Shown in pieces: positions 18,161 to 28,097 of a stretch of 64,000 nt of DNA (its first letter is position 1; each line of letters begins with the position of its first letter). The DNA comes from Sphingobacterium sp. GVS05A (GTDB lineage: Bacteria > Bacteroidota > Bacteroidia > Sphingobacteriales > Sphingobacteriaceae). The stretch covers positions 1 to 64,000 of the forward strand of contig NZ_JAHXYR010000010.1 of assembly GCF_019969845.1 (NCBI RefSeq), given 5' to 3'. A program made the translations under genes and the position numbers. Below the pieces are notes generated by a model, which saw nothing but the letters and a program-made list of their open reading frames with translations, was not told the DNA's origin and ran no database searches.

Positions 18161-18775
18161 ATGCAAGATTACAGTGCAACCCTCAAAAAATACATGCCCG
18201 AAGAAGCTGCACCGATTATATCCAATTGGATAAATCACACAGCATGCTTATTTAAAATTTCCCGGTCTAGAAGCACCAAACTGGGGGATTATCGTGCACC
18301 TTTTAAGGGTAGTCCACATCGTATCTCAGTCAATCATGATCTGAATCCTTATTCTTTCTTAATCACGACCATACACGAATTTGCACATCTTCAGACCTGG
18401 AACAAACATCAACACCGTGTCAAACCACATGGGACTGAATGGAAGAAACATTTTAAGGAGTTGATGGATCCTTTTTTAAAACTCAGTATCTTCCCAACCG
18501 ATGTCAATAGCGCGATACACAGTTATATGGAAAATCCAGCGGCATCGAGCTGTACCGATCTTCATCTATTTCGTACATTGAAGGCCTATGACAAGGCAAA
18601 AAGCAATGCACTTACAGTAGAAGCATTAGAAGATGGACATTTTTTTAAATTAAAGAATGGGAGGTCTTTTCAGCGGATTGAAAAAATACGAAAACGCTAT
18701 AAATGTATGGAGTTAACCAGCAAACGCATGTACCTCTTCAACCCAATTGCGGAGGTATTTCTGCTAGAACAATGA
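18161..18775 (+). CDS. SprT-like domain zinc metalloprotease homologue
   Basis: A 204-residue cytoplasmic protein with an SprT-like domain. The zinc-binding motif HEFAH lies near residue 70, preceded by the SVNHDLNPY segment and followed by the conserved PHGTEWKKHF, whose His is the usual third ligand. Relatives include eukaryotic Spartan/DVC1, which cuts DNA-protein crosslinks; the bacterial members are barely characterised. The C-terminal 60 residues are basic and could bind nucleic acid. It is next to but divergent from recN, which is compatible with a role in DNA damage. Confidence 0.85.
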   Translation: MQDYSATLKKYMPEEAAPIISNWINHTACLFKISRSRSTKLGDYRAPFKGSPHRISVNHDLNPYSFLITTIHEFAHLQTWNKHQHRVKPHGTEWKKHFKELMDPFLKLSIFPTDVNSAIHSYMENPAASSCTDLHLFRTLKAYDKAKSNALTVEALEDGHFFKLKNGRSFQRIEKIRKRYKCMELTSKRMYLFNPIAEVFLLEQ

Positions 18776-18803
18776 TTTTTAACAAATACATTCATTATAT
18801 TTT

Positions 18804-18811
18804 TATCTTTG
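18804..18811 (+). promoter_or_regulatory. Predicted -7 promoter element
   Basis: TATCTTTG matches TAnnTTTG exactly and lies 31 bases before the start codon of the four-helix membrane protein gene. No clear -33 TTTG is present at the expected distance. Confidence 0.45.
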
Positions 18812-18842
18812 CTAACTTAGGAAACAATTAAAGAGAGCTTTT

Positions 18843-19256
18843 ATGTTACACTTACACTCGACAATAGCAATTGTCTTATTGCTAGCCCTGGTGATATCTA
18901 TTGTGATCACCTTAATGAACTATTTAGGCAACAAACCTTATAACCGTAAAATTGCCTTATTAGGTTTTATCGTATCGCATATTCAATTATTAGTGGGATT
19001 GATCTTATACTTTTATTTGAAGTATCCATCGATGATCTCTGGCAGCGTGATGAAAGATCCAACATTACGTTTAAAAATCATTGAGCACCCTTTAACAATG
19101 ATCATTGCCATTGTATTGATCACCATCGGCTACTCAAAAGCTAAAAAGATGGAAAACTCAAGAAAAGCAAATCAAACTGTTGTGATTTTTTACATCATCG
19201 GTTTAATTTTAATGCTTGCTCGTATTCCATGGGGTACCTGGTCATTATTTGCATAG
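18843..19256 (+). CDS. Four-helix integral membrane protein of unknown function
   Basis: A 137-residue inner-membrane protein with four hydrophobic segments at about residues 8-28, 40-60, 85-100 and 115-133 and very little outside the membrane. Conserved-looking features are a His in HSTIAIV, the motif SHIQLLVGLILYF in helix 2, EHPLTM before helix 3 and RIPWGTW at the end of helix 4. Histidines in helices 1-3 give it a cytochrome-b-like appearance, but I cannot assign a function. It has its own -7 element and terminator. Confidence 0.8.
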   Translation: MLHLHSTIAIVLLLALVISIVITLMNYLGNKPYNRKIALLGFIVSHIQLLVGLILYFYLKYPSMISGSVMKDPTLRLKIIEHPLTMIIAIVLITIGYSKAKKMENSRKANQTVVIFYIIGLILMLARIPWGTWSLFA

Positions 19257-19275
19257 TCTATACAGCAATCATAGC

Positions 19276-19312
19276 AAAAGAGGCTACCTTAATTGGACAG
19301 CCTCTTTTTTTG
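19276..19312. terminator. Bidirectional hairpin terminator
   Basis: AAAGAGGCT (19277-19285) and AGCCTCTTT (19299-19307) form a 9-bp stem followed by T residues. It lies between the membrane protein gene and the convergent end of the SusC/SusD operon. Confidence 0.8.
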
Positions 19313-19337
19313 AACTAGATTATCTTCTCCAATAAGA

Positions 19338-20213
19338 TTAAAAACCGGCCCCACTGATCAACAGACTTTCGCCTCCTTTTTTGAGGCCAGCAGCATCTTG
19401 CTGAATTTTAAAATATTGCATTGTAGGACAAGCCATCTGTGTCATCCGTCCCGTATGCATAGGCACTTCGATCACTTGCTTTGCATCATAGCGAAGTAAA
19501 GTGGTGTAGGACCAAATCGCTTCCAATACTTTCGTCTTTGTTGCTTGTACAGGCTTGCCTTCATTGGCCACCTGATCGATGGCGTTCACCCGCTTAAATT
19601 CACCCAATCCGCCCAGGGTATATCCTGCACTTTCAAACGTAGCTTCATATTTCTTGCCGTTACCCTGTATAGCAAATTTTAACATACCCGGAGCAACAAT
19701 TTCCAATGTCATCAGCACCTTTTCTCCAGGATACCAATAATATTCGTCCTGTGCGGGTGCATTTTGGTAAAGACTTGCCTGGCCAGAGCTATGTGCAGCT
19801 CTTCGTAAAAACGGTCTGAAAGCTCGCCTGTCTTCGGTCACATTTCTTTTTTCATCCTTAATCACTTCCCAGGTAAGACCGATATCCGTTTCCTGTCCCC
19901 CCATGTTACCACCCATATAAACAGAGGGATTATCCAAGTATTGCTTGGGTTTGCTCGGGTTCAACCGCGCCGGATCAAATTCCATCTTTGGTAAGGTAAC
20001 TTCGGCCTTAATGCCGACCCAAACATCTGTACTGGAAACGACTTTTCGATAGTAGGCTCCTTGAAAACAAGCTTTTGAAGAAGCCGGACGAACCTCATTT
20101 TTGAGATACTCATTCCCATCAACACCTACAACCGGAAATTCTGGTTTAACAAATTCATTTTTTGCACTGCAGGCGGTCAAGCCGAATAAAAAAAGTAAGA
20201 GTATGTGTTTCAT
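19338..20213 (-). CDS. Lipoprotein of unknown function, last gene of the SusC/SusD operon
   Basis: A 291-residue predicted lipoprotein: signal peptide with lipobox LFGLTAC (Cys15), then a mainly beta protein with many Trp and Tyr residues (TDVWVGIK, DEYYWYPGEKV). Its start codon overlaps the stop of the upstream gene by one base, so the two are translationally coupled and probably work together on the cell surface. The fold could be a jelly-roll carbohydrate-binding module, but this is a guess from composition. I recognise no catalytic motif. Confidence 0.75.
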   Translation of the reverse strand: MKHILLLFLFGLTACSAKNEFVKPEFPVVGVDGNEYLKNEVRPASSKACFQGAYYRKVVSSTDVWVGIKAEVTLPKMEFDPARLNPSKPKQYLDNPSVYMGGNMGGQETDIGLTWEVIKDEKRNVTEDRRAFRPFLRRAAHSSGQASLYQNAPAQDEYYWYPGEKVLMTLEIVAPGMLKFAIQGNGKKYEATFESAGYTLGGLGEFKRVNAIDQVANEGKPVQATKTKVLEAIWSYTTLLRYDAKQVIEVPMHTGRMTQMACPTMQYFKIQQDAAGLKKGGESLLISGAGF

Positions 20214-21403
20214 TATTTCTTCGGATCAATTGGTACAAAAATTAATGGGGTCGGTAAGCAGGAGGCCCCCGGAGGAGAATAGGTGAATTCAATTTCCTGT
20301 ATTTCCTTCTTCGGGTCGGGCCAATAAGTTTCGATCAGAATTGCCTCTGGATAACCTTTTGTAATCAGCGTATTTTTGGGATACTGCATTACTGTTTTTT
20401 GACCGTCTTGCCCCACAAGTTCCATGGTCAGCCCCATACCACCACACCATTGGTTGTCACCAGATCGGCTGTTCCAGCTGACCAAAGCCAATCCTTTTCC
20501 GTCTGTACTCTTCCATTTGATCTTTGTTTTATACAGCACCCCGTAGTTTCCGGCATTCTTGGCAAATTCCTTTTTCGCACCAATCGTTCCCGTAATCCAT
20601 GGATCGTCCTGCCCGTCGGCAACAATCAGCTGCACTGCCCCTTTTTTGGTATCAAGCGTATCTTTCGGATTAATCTGATAATTGGAAATTGGAAAAATAC
20701 CACGCCCAGCGTTTGCGTGACTATGTGGAATCAGGGTCTTTATCCGCGGAAACACTTTTGGTCCAGACTCATTTGGGGCAAATTGTATGACAGAGATCTG
20801 CGCCGGCTGGTCCACCACAAATTCATAGAAGCCATGGACAAGTTCATCATATTGTACCAGCTGTTTTTCCAGTTTTTCATCGATAGCCATCACTTCCCCC
20901 GGTTTGAGCACTTTCACCTGATTGTTTACAGCAGATAAAAAGTAGTCCTCAAGCCCCTTCTTTCCAATTTCAAAGTAGTTTGAACTCGGTTTTTGTGAAG
21001 CATACTTCAACATGCGAAAATGCATATTTTCATGCCCCAGGTTTTTTATGACCGCCGAAATCTTACGGGGCATTTTTTGAGGTTCTTTGACACCATTGAC
21101 GTTATAGACATACAACCTAACTGCTCCGGGATCAACCGTCTCCTGTAGTGCAATGGCTTCCGGAACACGGATATACTCGGGATCATCAGATATGATATAC
21201 TGCGGCCCCGGTAATACGGTCTTTGTGTAAGGCAACTTGGGAAAGTCCGTTTTTAGAAAATCCTCCAACAAAACGATATCGCCTTTATTTGCGCTGACAA
21301 TCTTTTTGGACACGTTACTTAAATCACTTTTTTGTGCAAATCCAACTTTACACGAAACTAAACCTAACATCAACAATAAGCTTGTTTTGATGTGCTTGTT
21401 CAT
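20213..21403 (-). CDS. Secreted protein of unknown function in the SusC/SusD operon
   Basis: A 396-residue exported protein. An N-terminal signal (MNKHIKTSLLLMLGLVSCKVGFAQ) could be read either as a lipobox ending at Cys19 or as a standard cleavage after FAQ. The mature part is beta-rich; residues 225-235 contain the HSHANAGRG stretch and 315-325 NQWCGGMGLTMEL. It lies 71 bases after the gene for the 555-residue lipoprotein and is coupled to the 291-residue lipoprotein downstream. Likely a surface or periplasmic component of the same glycan-uptake system; no enzyme family recognised. Confidence 0.72.
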   Translation of the reverse strand: MNKHIKTSLLLMLGLVSCKVGFAQKSDLSNVSKKIVSANKGDIVLLEDFLKTDFPKLPYTKTVLPGPQYIISDDPEYIRVPEAIALQETVDPGAVRLYVYNVNGVKEPQKMPRKISAVIKNLGHENMHFRMLKYASQKPSSNYFEIGKKGLEDYFLSAVNNQVKVLKPGEVMAIDEKLEKQLVQYDELVHGFYEFVVDQPAQISVIQFAPNESGPKVFPRIKTLIPHSHANAGRGIFPISNYQINPKDTLDTKKGAVQLIVADGQDDPWITGTIGAKKEFAKNAGNYGVLYKTKIKWKSTDGKGLALVSWNSRSGDNQWCGGMGLTMELVGQDGQKTVMQYPKNTLITKGYPEAILIETYWPDPKKEIQEIEFTYSPPGASCLPTPLIFVPIDPKK

Positions 21404-21474
21404 AATTTTATTTTTTTACGAATGAATACAATGTTCCTCCACTGCAACACAAGCTGCGTGAAGGAACGGTTATT

Positions 21475-23142
21475 TTAATTTGAATCGGCATAAATTGTAA
21501 ACTCCTGCGCAACGAGATAACCAAAGGTCGTCAACATATACACCTGAAGCCTTTGTCCATTTTCTGAGGTTCCCATACAGATGTCGCTGGTTGCATTACC
21601 ATTGGTACCGCCAGTAAACAGTTCCGACTCATAAACACGCAATTGGTTATAGGTAGGTGAGCTCAGTGTGGTACCAATGCGGGCTCGATCGCTAATATCA
21701 TAAACATATAGCTGACCAATCTCATTGCTTCCAAACAATTTGACCTGAGCCAAAATATCTGCATTGTTAAAACGCTGAAAGGCGATACCACCATTCATAG
21801 CAGTACCTGTAATTGCCGGGAATGCTGCTAGCCGCCCCCATGTACTTCCCGAAACATAAGCAAGTTCGGCGTTAGTACTCGCGATCAGTTCGGCGTTAGC
21901 GCCGACCCCTAAAGGAAGATATTCCGGTAGGAAGCCTAATGATGTCGCACCATCCTTATATTCCAGGACATCGGCAGCTGTAGATTTTATCTGGCCATTT
22001 TCGACTGTCCAACGCAGGAGGTAACGACTGGTTGCAACCGAAGCGAGTAACTGACCGTTTCCGTCCATATCCCCTACCCAGTTAAGTTTACGACCGATAT
22101 TGCCATCGCCGGCAGCTACCGCAGCAGGTTTGCTATAAGGTAGATCCAATAGCTTGGCAGGACTGGTATCAAAAACATCTTTGTATTTGTATAGCACAAA
22201 GCTCTGTCCATTCGGCGTATAAGTTCCTAGCATAAATCGTCCTTTTTCATCGCTCACGCCTTGGAAGATCAAGCGGCCAGCCGGGAAAGGATTTGTTAGA
22301 TTATGGGAATAAACTCCTGTGAAACGGTTGTACACCTTAAATATAGATGGTGAAGTCCGGCTCACAATCACCAGGTAATCGCCACTCACAAAACAGGACG
22401 TTTCACTATTTGCAGTGAAGCCCAAGTCTGCCGCTTTCTTCAGGAACAAGCGCCGGCTAATGCCCACCCCTTTTTCAAGTTTGACAGGTTCTTTGACAAC
22501 CAATTTGAGCTGCCGCTTGATATTTCCGGCTCCAGAAATCGTCAGGGGTACTTCTGCACCGTTTGCTAAATTGACCTGACCTCCGCTTGCTATAGAACCA
22601 CTGGAATGTTTATTAATAACGTAACTCAGGGTAGATTGTGAAAGATCCATGCCCGGCACCACATAAAACGTCACCGTATTCCCGTTTAAGATACCCTCAA
22701 CCTCATTTTCCTTTTGTTCGCTGTCTTTAAATGTAATTTTGATTCCCGAAATATCTGTATTGCCTTTCTTCTCGGCAATGACCACATAATCCTTTGCGTC
22801 ACCGTTTCCCGCGGTAACAGTAATTTTCTTGGGTGCCGTCAAGTCTGTAAATCCATTTAATCCCGGCGTCACCTGGGCATCAGCCGGAACGGAAGCGCGT
22901 AACATCAGTCGTGAAAGATCTACTTCATTGTCCGAATCGATCGGATAATAATAATCTACGTGCAAATACACCGTATCATTGCTGATCGTACTCAAGAAGA
23001 GGCGATCTTGCCCTTTCCCATCAATCGTAGCGTAAAAATCCATCAATTGATTTTTCACATTCCGCTCCAGATAATTAGGTTTTTGACATCCTCCCAAAAG
23101 GATCGCACAGGCCCATAAACTGTAAAATTTTATTTTGTCCAT
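21475..23142 (-). CDS. Surface lipoprotein with DUF5018-like repeats, third gene of the SusC/SusD operon
   Basis: A 555-residue lipoprotein with lipobox LLGGCQ (Cys19). The first part has two tandem immunoglobulin-like DUF5018-type modules (about 30-125 and 130-215: VTAGNGDAKDYVV, VVKEPVKLE). From about 220 on there are repeated beta-propeller-like segments (VSGDYLVIVSR, WVGDMDGNGQLLASV, LYVYDISDRARIG). Proteins at this place in such operons are cell-surface glycan-binding proteins that help SusC/SusD. Here the propeller-like part is an unusually large C-terminus. Starts 18 bases after SusD. Confidence 0.8.
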   Translation of the reverse strand: MDKIKFYSLWACAILLGGCQKPNYLERNVKNQLMDFYATIDGKGQDRLFLSTISNDTVYLHVDYYYPIDSDNEVDLSRLMLRASVPADAQVTPGLNGFTDLTAPKKITVTAGNGDAKDYVVIAEKKGNTDISGIKITFKDSEQKENEVEGILNGNTVTFYVVPGMDLSQSTLSYVINKHSSGSIASGGQVNLANGAEVPLTISGAGNIKRQLKLVVKEPVKLEKGVGISRRLFLKKAADLGFTANSETSCFVSGDYLVIVSRTSPSIFKVYNRFTGVYSHNLTNPFPAGRLIFQGVSDEKGRFMLGTYTPNGQSFVLYKYKDVFDTSPAKLLDLPYSKPAAVAAGDGNIGRKLNWVGDMDGNGQLLASVATSRYLLRWTVENGQIKSTAADVLEYKDGATSLGFLPEYLPLGVGANAELIASTNAELAYVSGSTWGRLAAFPAITGTAMNGGIAFQRFNNADILAQVKLFGSNEIGQLYVYDISDRARIGTTLSSPTYNQLRVYESELFTGGTNGNATSDICMGTSENGQRLQVYMLTTFGYLVAQEFTIYADSN

Positions 23143-23160
23143 TGCTAGTCTTTCATGTTT

Positions 23161-24864
23161 TTACCAACCTTTAATTTGAGTCAAAGCGCCGTTCAACTGC
23201 ACTTCATTTTCAGGTATGGGCAGATAATATAATTTTGTACTGAAACTTCTGTTGGTTGCGTCTGCTGAGACAACTTCATACGTTAATCCTGTTGCGTTCG
23301 GACTGATCTTATGCCCTGTAAACTTCACATTATCCAACAGGAGGTGAGCTTTTCTCCAACGGCGCAAATCCCAGAAACGATGTCCCTCAAAAGCGAGTTC
23401 AACTTTGCGTTCGTGCTCCACTACGGCCATTGCCTGATTATTGTTGGCAAGGCTAAGGGCATTAAGTCCACGCTTCTGGCGAAGCTGATTGATGTAGGTT
23501 GTTGCAGTCGCAAAATCGCCCAATTGCGCTTTCGCTTCCGCCATAATCAACAAGACCTCGGCATAGCGCATTTCGATCCAGCTTTGTGTACTCTTATTTT
23601 GAACGAATGTCGTATTTGTAGGATCAAGCATTTTGCGTACATAGTATCCCGTAACGGTACGTTTGGGGTCGCCACTCGCGCCAAATGTTGTGAATCCTTC
23701 TATCGCATCGGTCGTCGACGTATTCAATGTTCTTCCTTTCCAGGTTGCACCATTGTACAAGATCGTCGCATAGAAACGAGGCTCACGATTTGTATAGGGA
23801 GCCGCTGCCTGCGCGGCATTCTGCCAGGAGAATTTGGATCCGTCGGCCATTTCAAATTCATTGACCAATTCCGCGGTTGGTACACCATAAACCAATGTAT
23901 TACCCAGAGCATCCCGAGGTGGAGCATAGCCCAGGTCGTATTGATGCGTGACATCGGGTGCTGCAAAATCTACCCGAAAGATTGCTTCCTTTGTATTTTT
24001 ATTGGTAAAAATGCTTGCAAAATTATCGTCCAAGGCATAGAATCCCCCATTAGCCATATCGATGACTTTTTGCGCTGCATCGGCTGATTTTTTAAAATAC
24101 TCCGCGCTCCTCGCCTGTGAAATGCCCGTCAAAGGATCCTGATTGAACTGCTTGAGATCATATTTAGCAATAGAGCCTGCATACAGTCCTACACGCGCCA
24201 TCAAGGTATAGGCTGCGCCCTGGGTAGCCCGGCCGGCAAGATTGTTGAGCGGAAGATGATCCACCGCAAATTGGAGATCCTCCAGGATAAAATCATAAAC
24301 GGCTTCCTCACTGGAGCGTTCGTGATCTTTTTCAGTATACTGATCCATACTCTTGAATAGAATCACGCTTCCATGGATCTTTGCCAGCCAGAAATAGGCA
24401 TATGCTCTCACGAACCTGCCTTCAGCCTCATAAACCTGCTTTTGAGCATCGGAAAGACTGGACTTGGTGTTAATCCCATTGATCATTTCATTGATACGAC
24501 GGATACGTTCATATCCGCTCGCCCAATAATTCAGCCCCACGCTTGCGGAAGAAAACTGGTTTGAGTTGGATACAAGAATATTGACGGTACCATTCCCAGC
24601 CGTATTTGAGGTAAATTTCATCCCATCTGCTAAGGCATCCATTGCATTGTCATAGCCTAAATTGGGAAATTGACCAAACTGGAATTTTTTAAATTCAGCA
24701 TAGATACCCGACACATATAGTTCGGCCGAATTGGGGTCAGCCCATACTTTCTCTTCTGCGATCCGGTCCTGTGGAATTAGATCGACAGAACAACCTTGCA
24801 ACGCCATAAACAACAGGCCTAAAAATGAAAGCTGCCGACAGCTGGTATATAGAGTTGATTTCAT
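23161..24864 (-). CDS. SusD/RagB-family nutrient-binding outer-membrane lipoprotein
   Basis: A 567-residue SusD-like lipoprotein that covers the SusC channel and captures the substrate on the surface. The lipobox ALQGC gives Cys25; the typical opening (DLIPQDRIAEEKVWADP) and tetratricopeptide-type helices follow, and the C-terminal domain contains the family block VEHERKVELAFEGHRFWDLRRW. It is 23 bases downstream of the SusC gene. The ligand cannot be read from the sequence. Confidence 0.95.
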   Translation of the reverse strand: MKSTLYTSCRQLSFLGLLFMALQGCSVDLIPQDRIAEEKVWADPNSAELYVSGIYAEFKKFQFGQFPNLGYDNAMDALADGMKFTSNTAGNGTVNILVSNSNQFSSASVGLNYWASGYERIRRINEMINGINTKSSLSDAQKQVYEAEGRFVRAYAYFWLAKIHGSVILFKSMDQYTEKDHERSSEEAVYDFILEDLQFAVDHLPLNNLAGRATQGAAYTLMARVGLYAGSIAKYDLKQFNQDPLTGISQARSAEYFKKSADAAQKVIDMANGGFYALDDNFASIFTNKNTKEAIFRVDFAAPDVTHQYDLGYAPPRDALGNTLVYGVPTAELVNEFEMADGSKFSWQNAAQAAAPYTNREPRFYATILYNGATWKGRTLNTSTTDAIEGFTTFGASGDPKRTVTGYYVRKMLDPTNTTFVQNKSTQSWIEMRYAEVLLIMAEAKAQLGDFATATTYINQLRQKRGLNALSLANNNQAMAVVEHERKVELAFEGHRFWDLRRWRKAHLLLDNVKFTGHKISPNATGLTYEVVSADATNRSFSTKLYYLPIPENEVQLNGALTQIKGW

Positions 24865-24887
24865 CTGTAATAATAATTTTTAGGAGA

Positions 24888-27800
24888 TTAAAAAGTAACG
24901 CTTAAACCAAATTCAAAAATCCGTTGCTGCGGATAAAATCCATTATTGACATTTGGCATTTCGGGATCGAGGTATTTCAAGTAATCCCATGTGAAAAGGT
25001 TTGAGCCCGAAGCAAACACGCGTACATGTTCAATCTTCGCTGCATTCAGCAATCCTTTCGGGAAAGTGTAGCCCAACTGCACGGATTTAAGCCGCAGATA
25101 ATCTCCTTTTCTGATCCATCCTGAATTGGCATTTGCATTGTTCGTCGACATACCTGTTGCTTTATAGGCACTCATACGTGGAAATTCGGCATTCGGATTG
25201 TCTTCGCGCCATGAGTTTTCAACCAAGAAATAAGGGGAGTTTCCATAATTATAAAAAGGTCGCGTAAAAGGTGTATTATCCTCTACCCCTGAAGTTCCTG
25301 ACGATCCTTCGTAGGCTCCTGCTAGGGCGACATCAACACGTGCAGCACCTTGCAACAATGCTGAAAAGTCGAAGCCTTTATAAGCCATATCGAAATTCAA
25401 ACCGAATGTTAATTCAGGTACGTTGGAGCGTCCAATATAGGTCATATCATCTGTTCGGGTAATCCGGCCGTCGCCATTCAAATCTTTAAATTTGAAAAAA
25501 CCGGGAGCCATAAATCCCGAACTTGGTGAAGGCGTATTGCGTGCTTCCTCCCAGGTCTGTACCATCCCCTCTTTGACAAATCCAATTTTTGTTCCGATAG
25601 GTTTGCCAATGAGACTCTGCCAAGAAGGGATACCGTTAGCTTCATCTAGTTTCAGATACCTGTTTTTTGCCCAGTTGATATTGCCGGTTACGCCCAGTTT
25701 GAATTCACCAAAACGGTCGTTATAACGCAATTGAGCATCAAAACCGCGGTTATCAACTTCGCCAATATTGGCCAAACTCGGAAAATAACCACCCATCGAC
25801 GCTGGATAAAGGTTTCCTACCTGTCCTAGAATACCGAAAGTATAACGGTAGAACCATTCGAAATCAAAACCAAATTTTCCATTTAAAAACCGTGATTCAA
25901 ATCCAATATTGGATGTGGTGGATTCTTCCCATTTCAATAGTGGGTTTTGAGGTGCATTGGTATATAAGGCTTTGACCGGTTTGCCGTCTATGACAATGAC
26001 TGGTGTTGTATTTTGCGAAAGGGTATTAATGTAAGGGAAACTACCCAGTTGTGCACGATCATTGCCTGTACGCCCAATAGACCCTTTTAATTTAAGGAAA
26101 TCTGCAAAAGGGACAGCTTCCTTAAAGAAGGACTCATTTGAGACAACCCAGCCCAATCCAATGGCCGGGAAAGATTTCCAGCGATTTTCCTTGGCAAAGT
26201 TAGCGGAAGCATCCCAACGCGACACCAACTCTACCAGGTAGCGATCGCGGAAAGCATAGTTCAGCCGTGTCACAAATCCCGCCCGTGCAGATTCTGCATC
26301 GCTGGAGCCGGTAGACTTGATAATGTCTTCCTGAGAAGCCGAACCATAGTTTATTTCCTGAATAATACTGATTGGAAAATTACTTGCGCCGGCACCAAAT
26401 TGATTACCATGAGTTTTTGCATATTCATATAAACCTAACACACCGATGCTATGATCACCGAAAGTCCGGTTATAATTTAAACTGGCCTGCCAGGTGCTGC
26501 GGTAGTTTGCAGCAAAACTCTGACGAAGAGATGTCTTCGTGATTCCGGGCAAAGTGGTCATCGCCACAAAGTCGCCTGCAACCTGGTCCCGCTGTCTTCC
26601 CATCGTCGGATAGGGTGTCAGCCAAGATTTGGATTCATCCGAATTATAGTCGTATGCGCCCTGGACTTTTGCAAGCAAACCTGTTACTCCCGGAACTTTA
26701 AAATCGATGTTTGCTGTTCCCTGAAAGATATTGCTTTTGAGCTTCTGGTATCCCGAATTTGCAACGGAAGCAATTGGGTTGACCCAACCTGCTCCGGCCT
26801 GATATGCTACCGGAAGTCCATTTGGGGCATACATAGGCAGATTCGGGAGCATCCGAACAGCCTGGTAAAATGGATTCATATAGGCCGAGTTATCGGGTGA
26901 AATACCGGGTAAATTGGTATTCTGATTACGCAAACCAATGTTCAAACCAACCGTCAGGTATTCATTAAGTTCACTTTTAAGATTTGTACGGATATTGTAG
27001 CGTTTAAAATTGGTATTGTCGATCACCCCGTCCTGGTTCATATGGCTGACCGAAGCAAAATACTGCGTTTTGCTCGCTCCACCAGAAATTGTCGCTGCAT
27101 GATGTTGCGAATAGCTATTATTATCTGCCAATAGGCCAATCCAATCTGTATTCCCAAATAACGGATTGGTATTGGTTCCATTTGCCACAGCATCGATGAG
27201 TTCCTGCGTGTAGATGTAAGGTGCTTCAGTTTGCTTCGTATTGCGGAGAAAATCATTGTCCAGTTCTGTTCCTTTGTTATACCAGTTCATATAATCCGGT
27301 CCATTGAGGAATTTTGGAAAGCGGGTATTTTGGCCAATGCTGTATCCAAAGTCATACGTAACTTTGGTCTGCTCCTTTCGTCCATTTTTTGTTTTAACCA
27401 ATATAATACCATTGGCGGCCTGTACACCATAAGCGGCCGTGGAAACTGCATCCTTTAAAAAGGAAATCGTTTCTATCTCACTTGGGTCCAGATAAGCCAA
27501 GGTAGAAAGCGGTCTTTCGATATCATCGACAATCACCAAAGGACTTCGATTACCACCATAAGTTCCAACTCCGCGCAGATACAAGGTCGCATTATCTGCC
27601 CCCGGGCGTCCTGATTGTTGCAATGCCGTCAATCCAGGAACACGTCCTACAAGTGCATTGGTCAAATTCATCGACGGGGCTTTCTTGAGCTGATCACCTC
27701 CGATCTGTACGACAGATCCAACAACGTTGTTCTTCTTTTGCGTACCATAAGCCACAACAACGACCTCGTCAATCTGACGTTCATCGGACTGCAAAACAAA

Positions 27801-28097
27801 ACTTTGTGTACCGGCAGCTGTGATCTTCCGCGACTGCGACAAATAACCGATATAACTAACCTGAAGTTCGGCCGGAAGTCGGTCTACCTGCACGGTAAAA
27901 CTCCCTTTTTGATCCGTAAGTGTTGTTACAGAAGTCCCCACTACTTTAACCGTCGCCCCGGCAATAGGCTGTTCATCGCGATTTCGTATGGTACCATTTA
28001 CAATGGATTGAGCAAAGCTTATTGCGGATTGCATAAAAACAATAAGTAATCCCAATGCCTTAAAAAGATACCTGCGTTTTACATGTGTTGGTTTCAT
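24888..28097 (-). CDS. SusC/RagA-family TonB-linked outer-membrane transporter
   Basis: A 1069-residue outer-membrane channel. After a signal peptide (cleavage near ISFAQS) come a carboxypeptidase-like regulatory domain (NGTIRNRDEQPIAGATV), the TonB-box region (DEVVVVAYGTQKK), a plug with GRVPGLTALQQSGRPG, and the 22-strand barrel ending in a terminal aromatic (EFGLSVTF). The N-terminus has no STN signalling domain, so anti-sigma-factor control is unlikely; the divergent ROK protein is the probable regulator. It is the first gene of a five-gene operon. Confidence 0.95.
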   Translation of the reverse strand: MKPTHVKRRYLFKALGLLIVFMQSAISFAQSIVNGTIRNRDEQPIAGATVKVVGTSVTTLTDQKGSFTVQVDRLPAELQVSYIGYLSQSRKITAAGTQSFVLQSDERQIDEVVVVAYGTQKKNNVVGSVVQIGGDQLKKAPSMNLTNALVGRVPGLTALQQSGRPGADNATLYLRGVGTYGGNRSPLVIVDDIERPLSTLAYLDPSEIETISFLKDAVSTAAYGVQAANGIILVKTKNGRKEQTKVTYDFGYSIGQNTRFPKFLNGPDYMNWYNKGTELDNDFLRNTKQTEAPYIYTQELIDAVANGTNTNPLFGNTDWIGLLADNNSYSQHHAATISGGASKTQYFASVSHMNQDGVIDNTNFKRYNIRTNLKSELNEYLTVGLNIGLRNQNTNLPGISPDNSAYMNPFYQAVRMLPNLPMYAPNGLPVAYQAGAGWVNPIASVANSGYQKLKSNIFQGTANIDFKVPGVTGLLAKVQGAYDYNSDESKSWLTPYPTMGRQRDQVAGDFVAMTTLPGITKTSLRQSFAANYRSTWQASLNYNRTFGDHSIGVLGLYEYAKTHGNQFGAGASNFPISIIQEINYGSASQEDIIKSTGSSDAESARAGFVTRLNYAFRDRYLVELVSRWDASANFAKENRWKSFPAIGLGWVVSNESFFKEAVPFADFLKLKGSIGRTGNDRAQLGSFPYINTLSQNTTPVIVIDGKPVKALYTNAPQNPLLKWEESTTSNIGFESRFLNGKFGFDFEWFYRYTFGILGQVGNLYPASMGGYFPSLANIGEVDNRGFDAQLRYNDRFGEFKLGVTGNINWAKNRYLKLDEANGIPSWQSLIGKPIGTKIGFVKEGMVQTWEEARNTPSPSSGFMAPGFFKFKDLNGDGRITRTDDMTYIGRSNVPELTFGLNFDMAYKGFDFSALLQGAARVDVALAGAYEGSSGTSGVEDNTPFTRPFYNYGNSPYFLVENSWREDNPNAEFPRMSAYKATGMSTNNANANSGWIRKGDYLRLKSVQLGYTFPKGLLNAAKIEHVRVFASGSNLFTWDYLKYLDPEMPNVNNGFYPQQRIFEFGLSVTF

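Noticed and set aside
20399..20938. 179-codon open frame on the plus strand
   Set aside because: It is antisense to a well-formed secreted-protein gene of the SusC/SusD operon.
23311..24087. 258-codon open frame on the plus strand
   Set aside because: It is antisense inside the SusD gene, has a Cys- and Ile-rich composition unlike a real protein and no own context.
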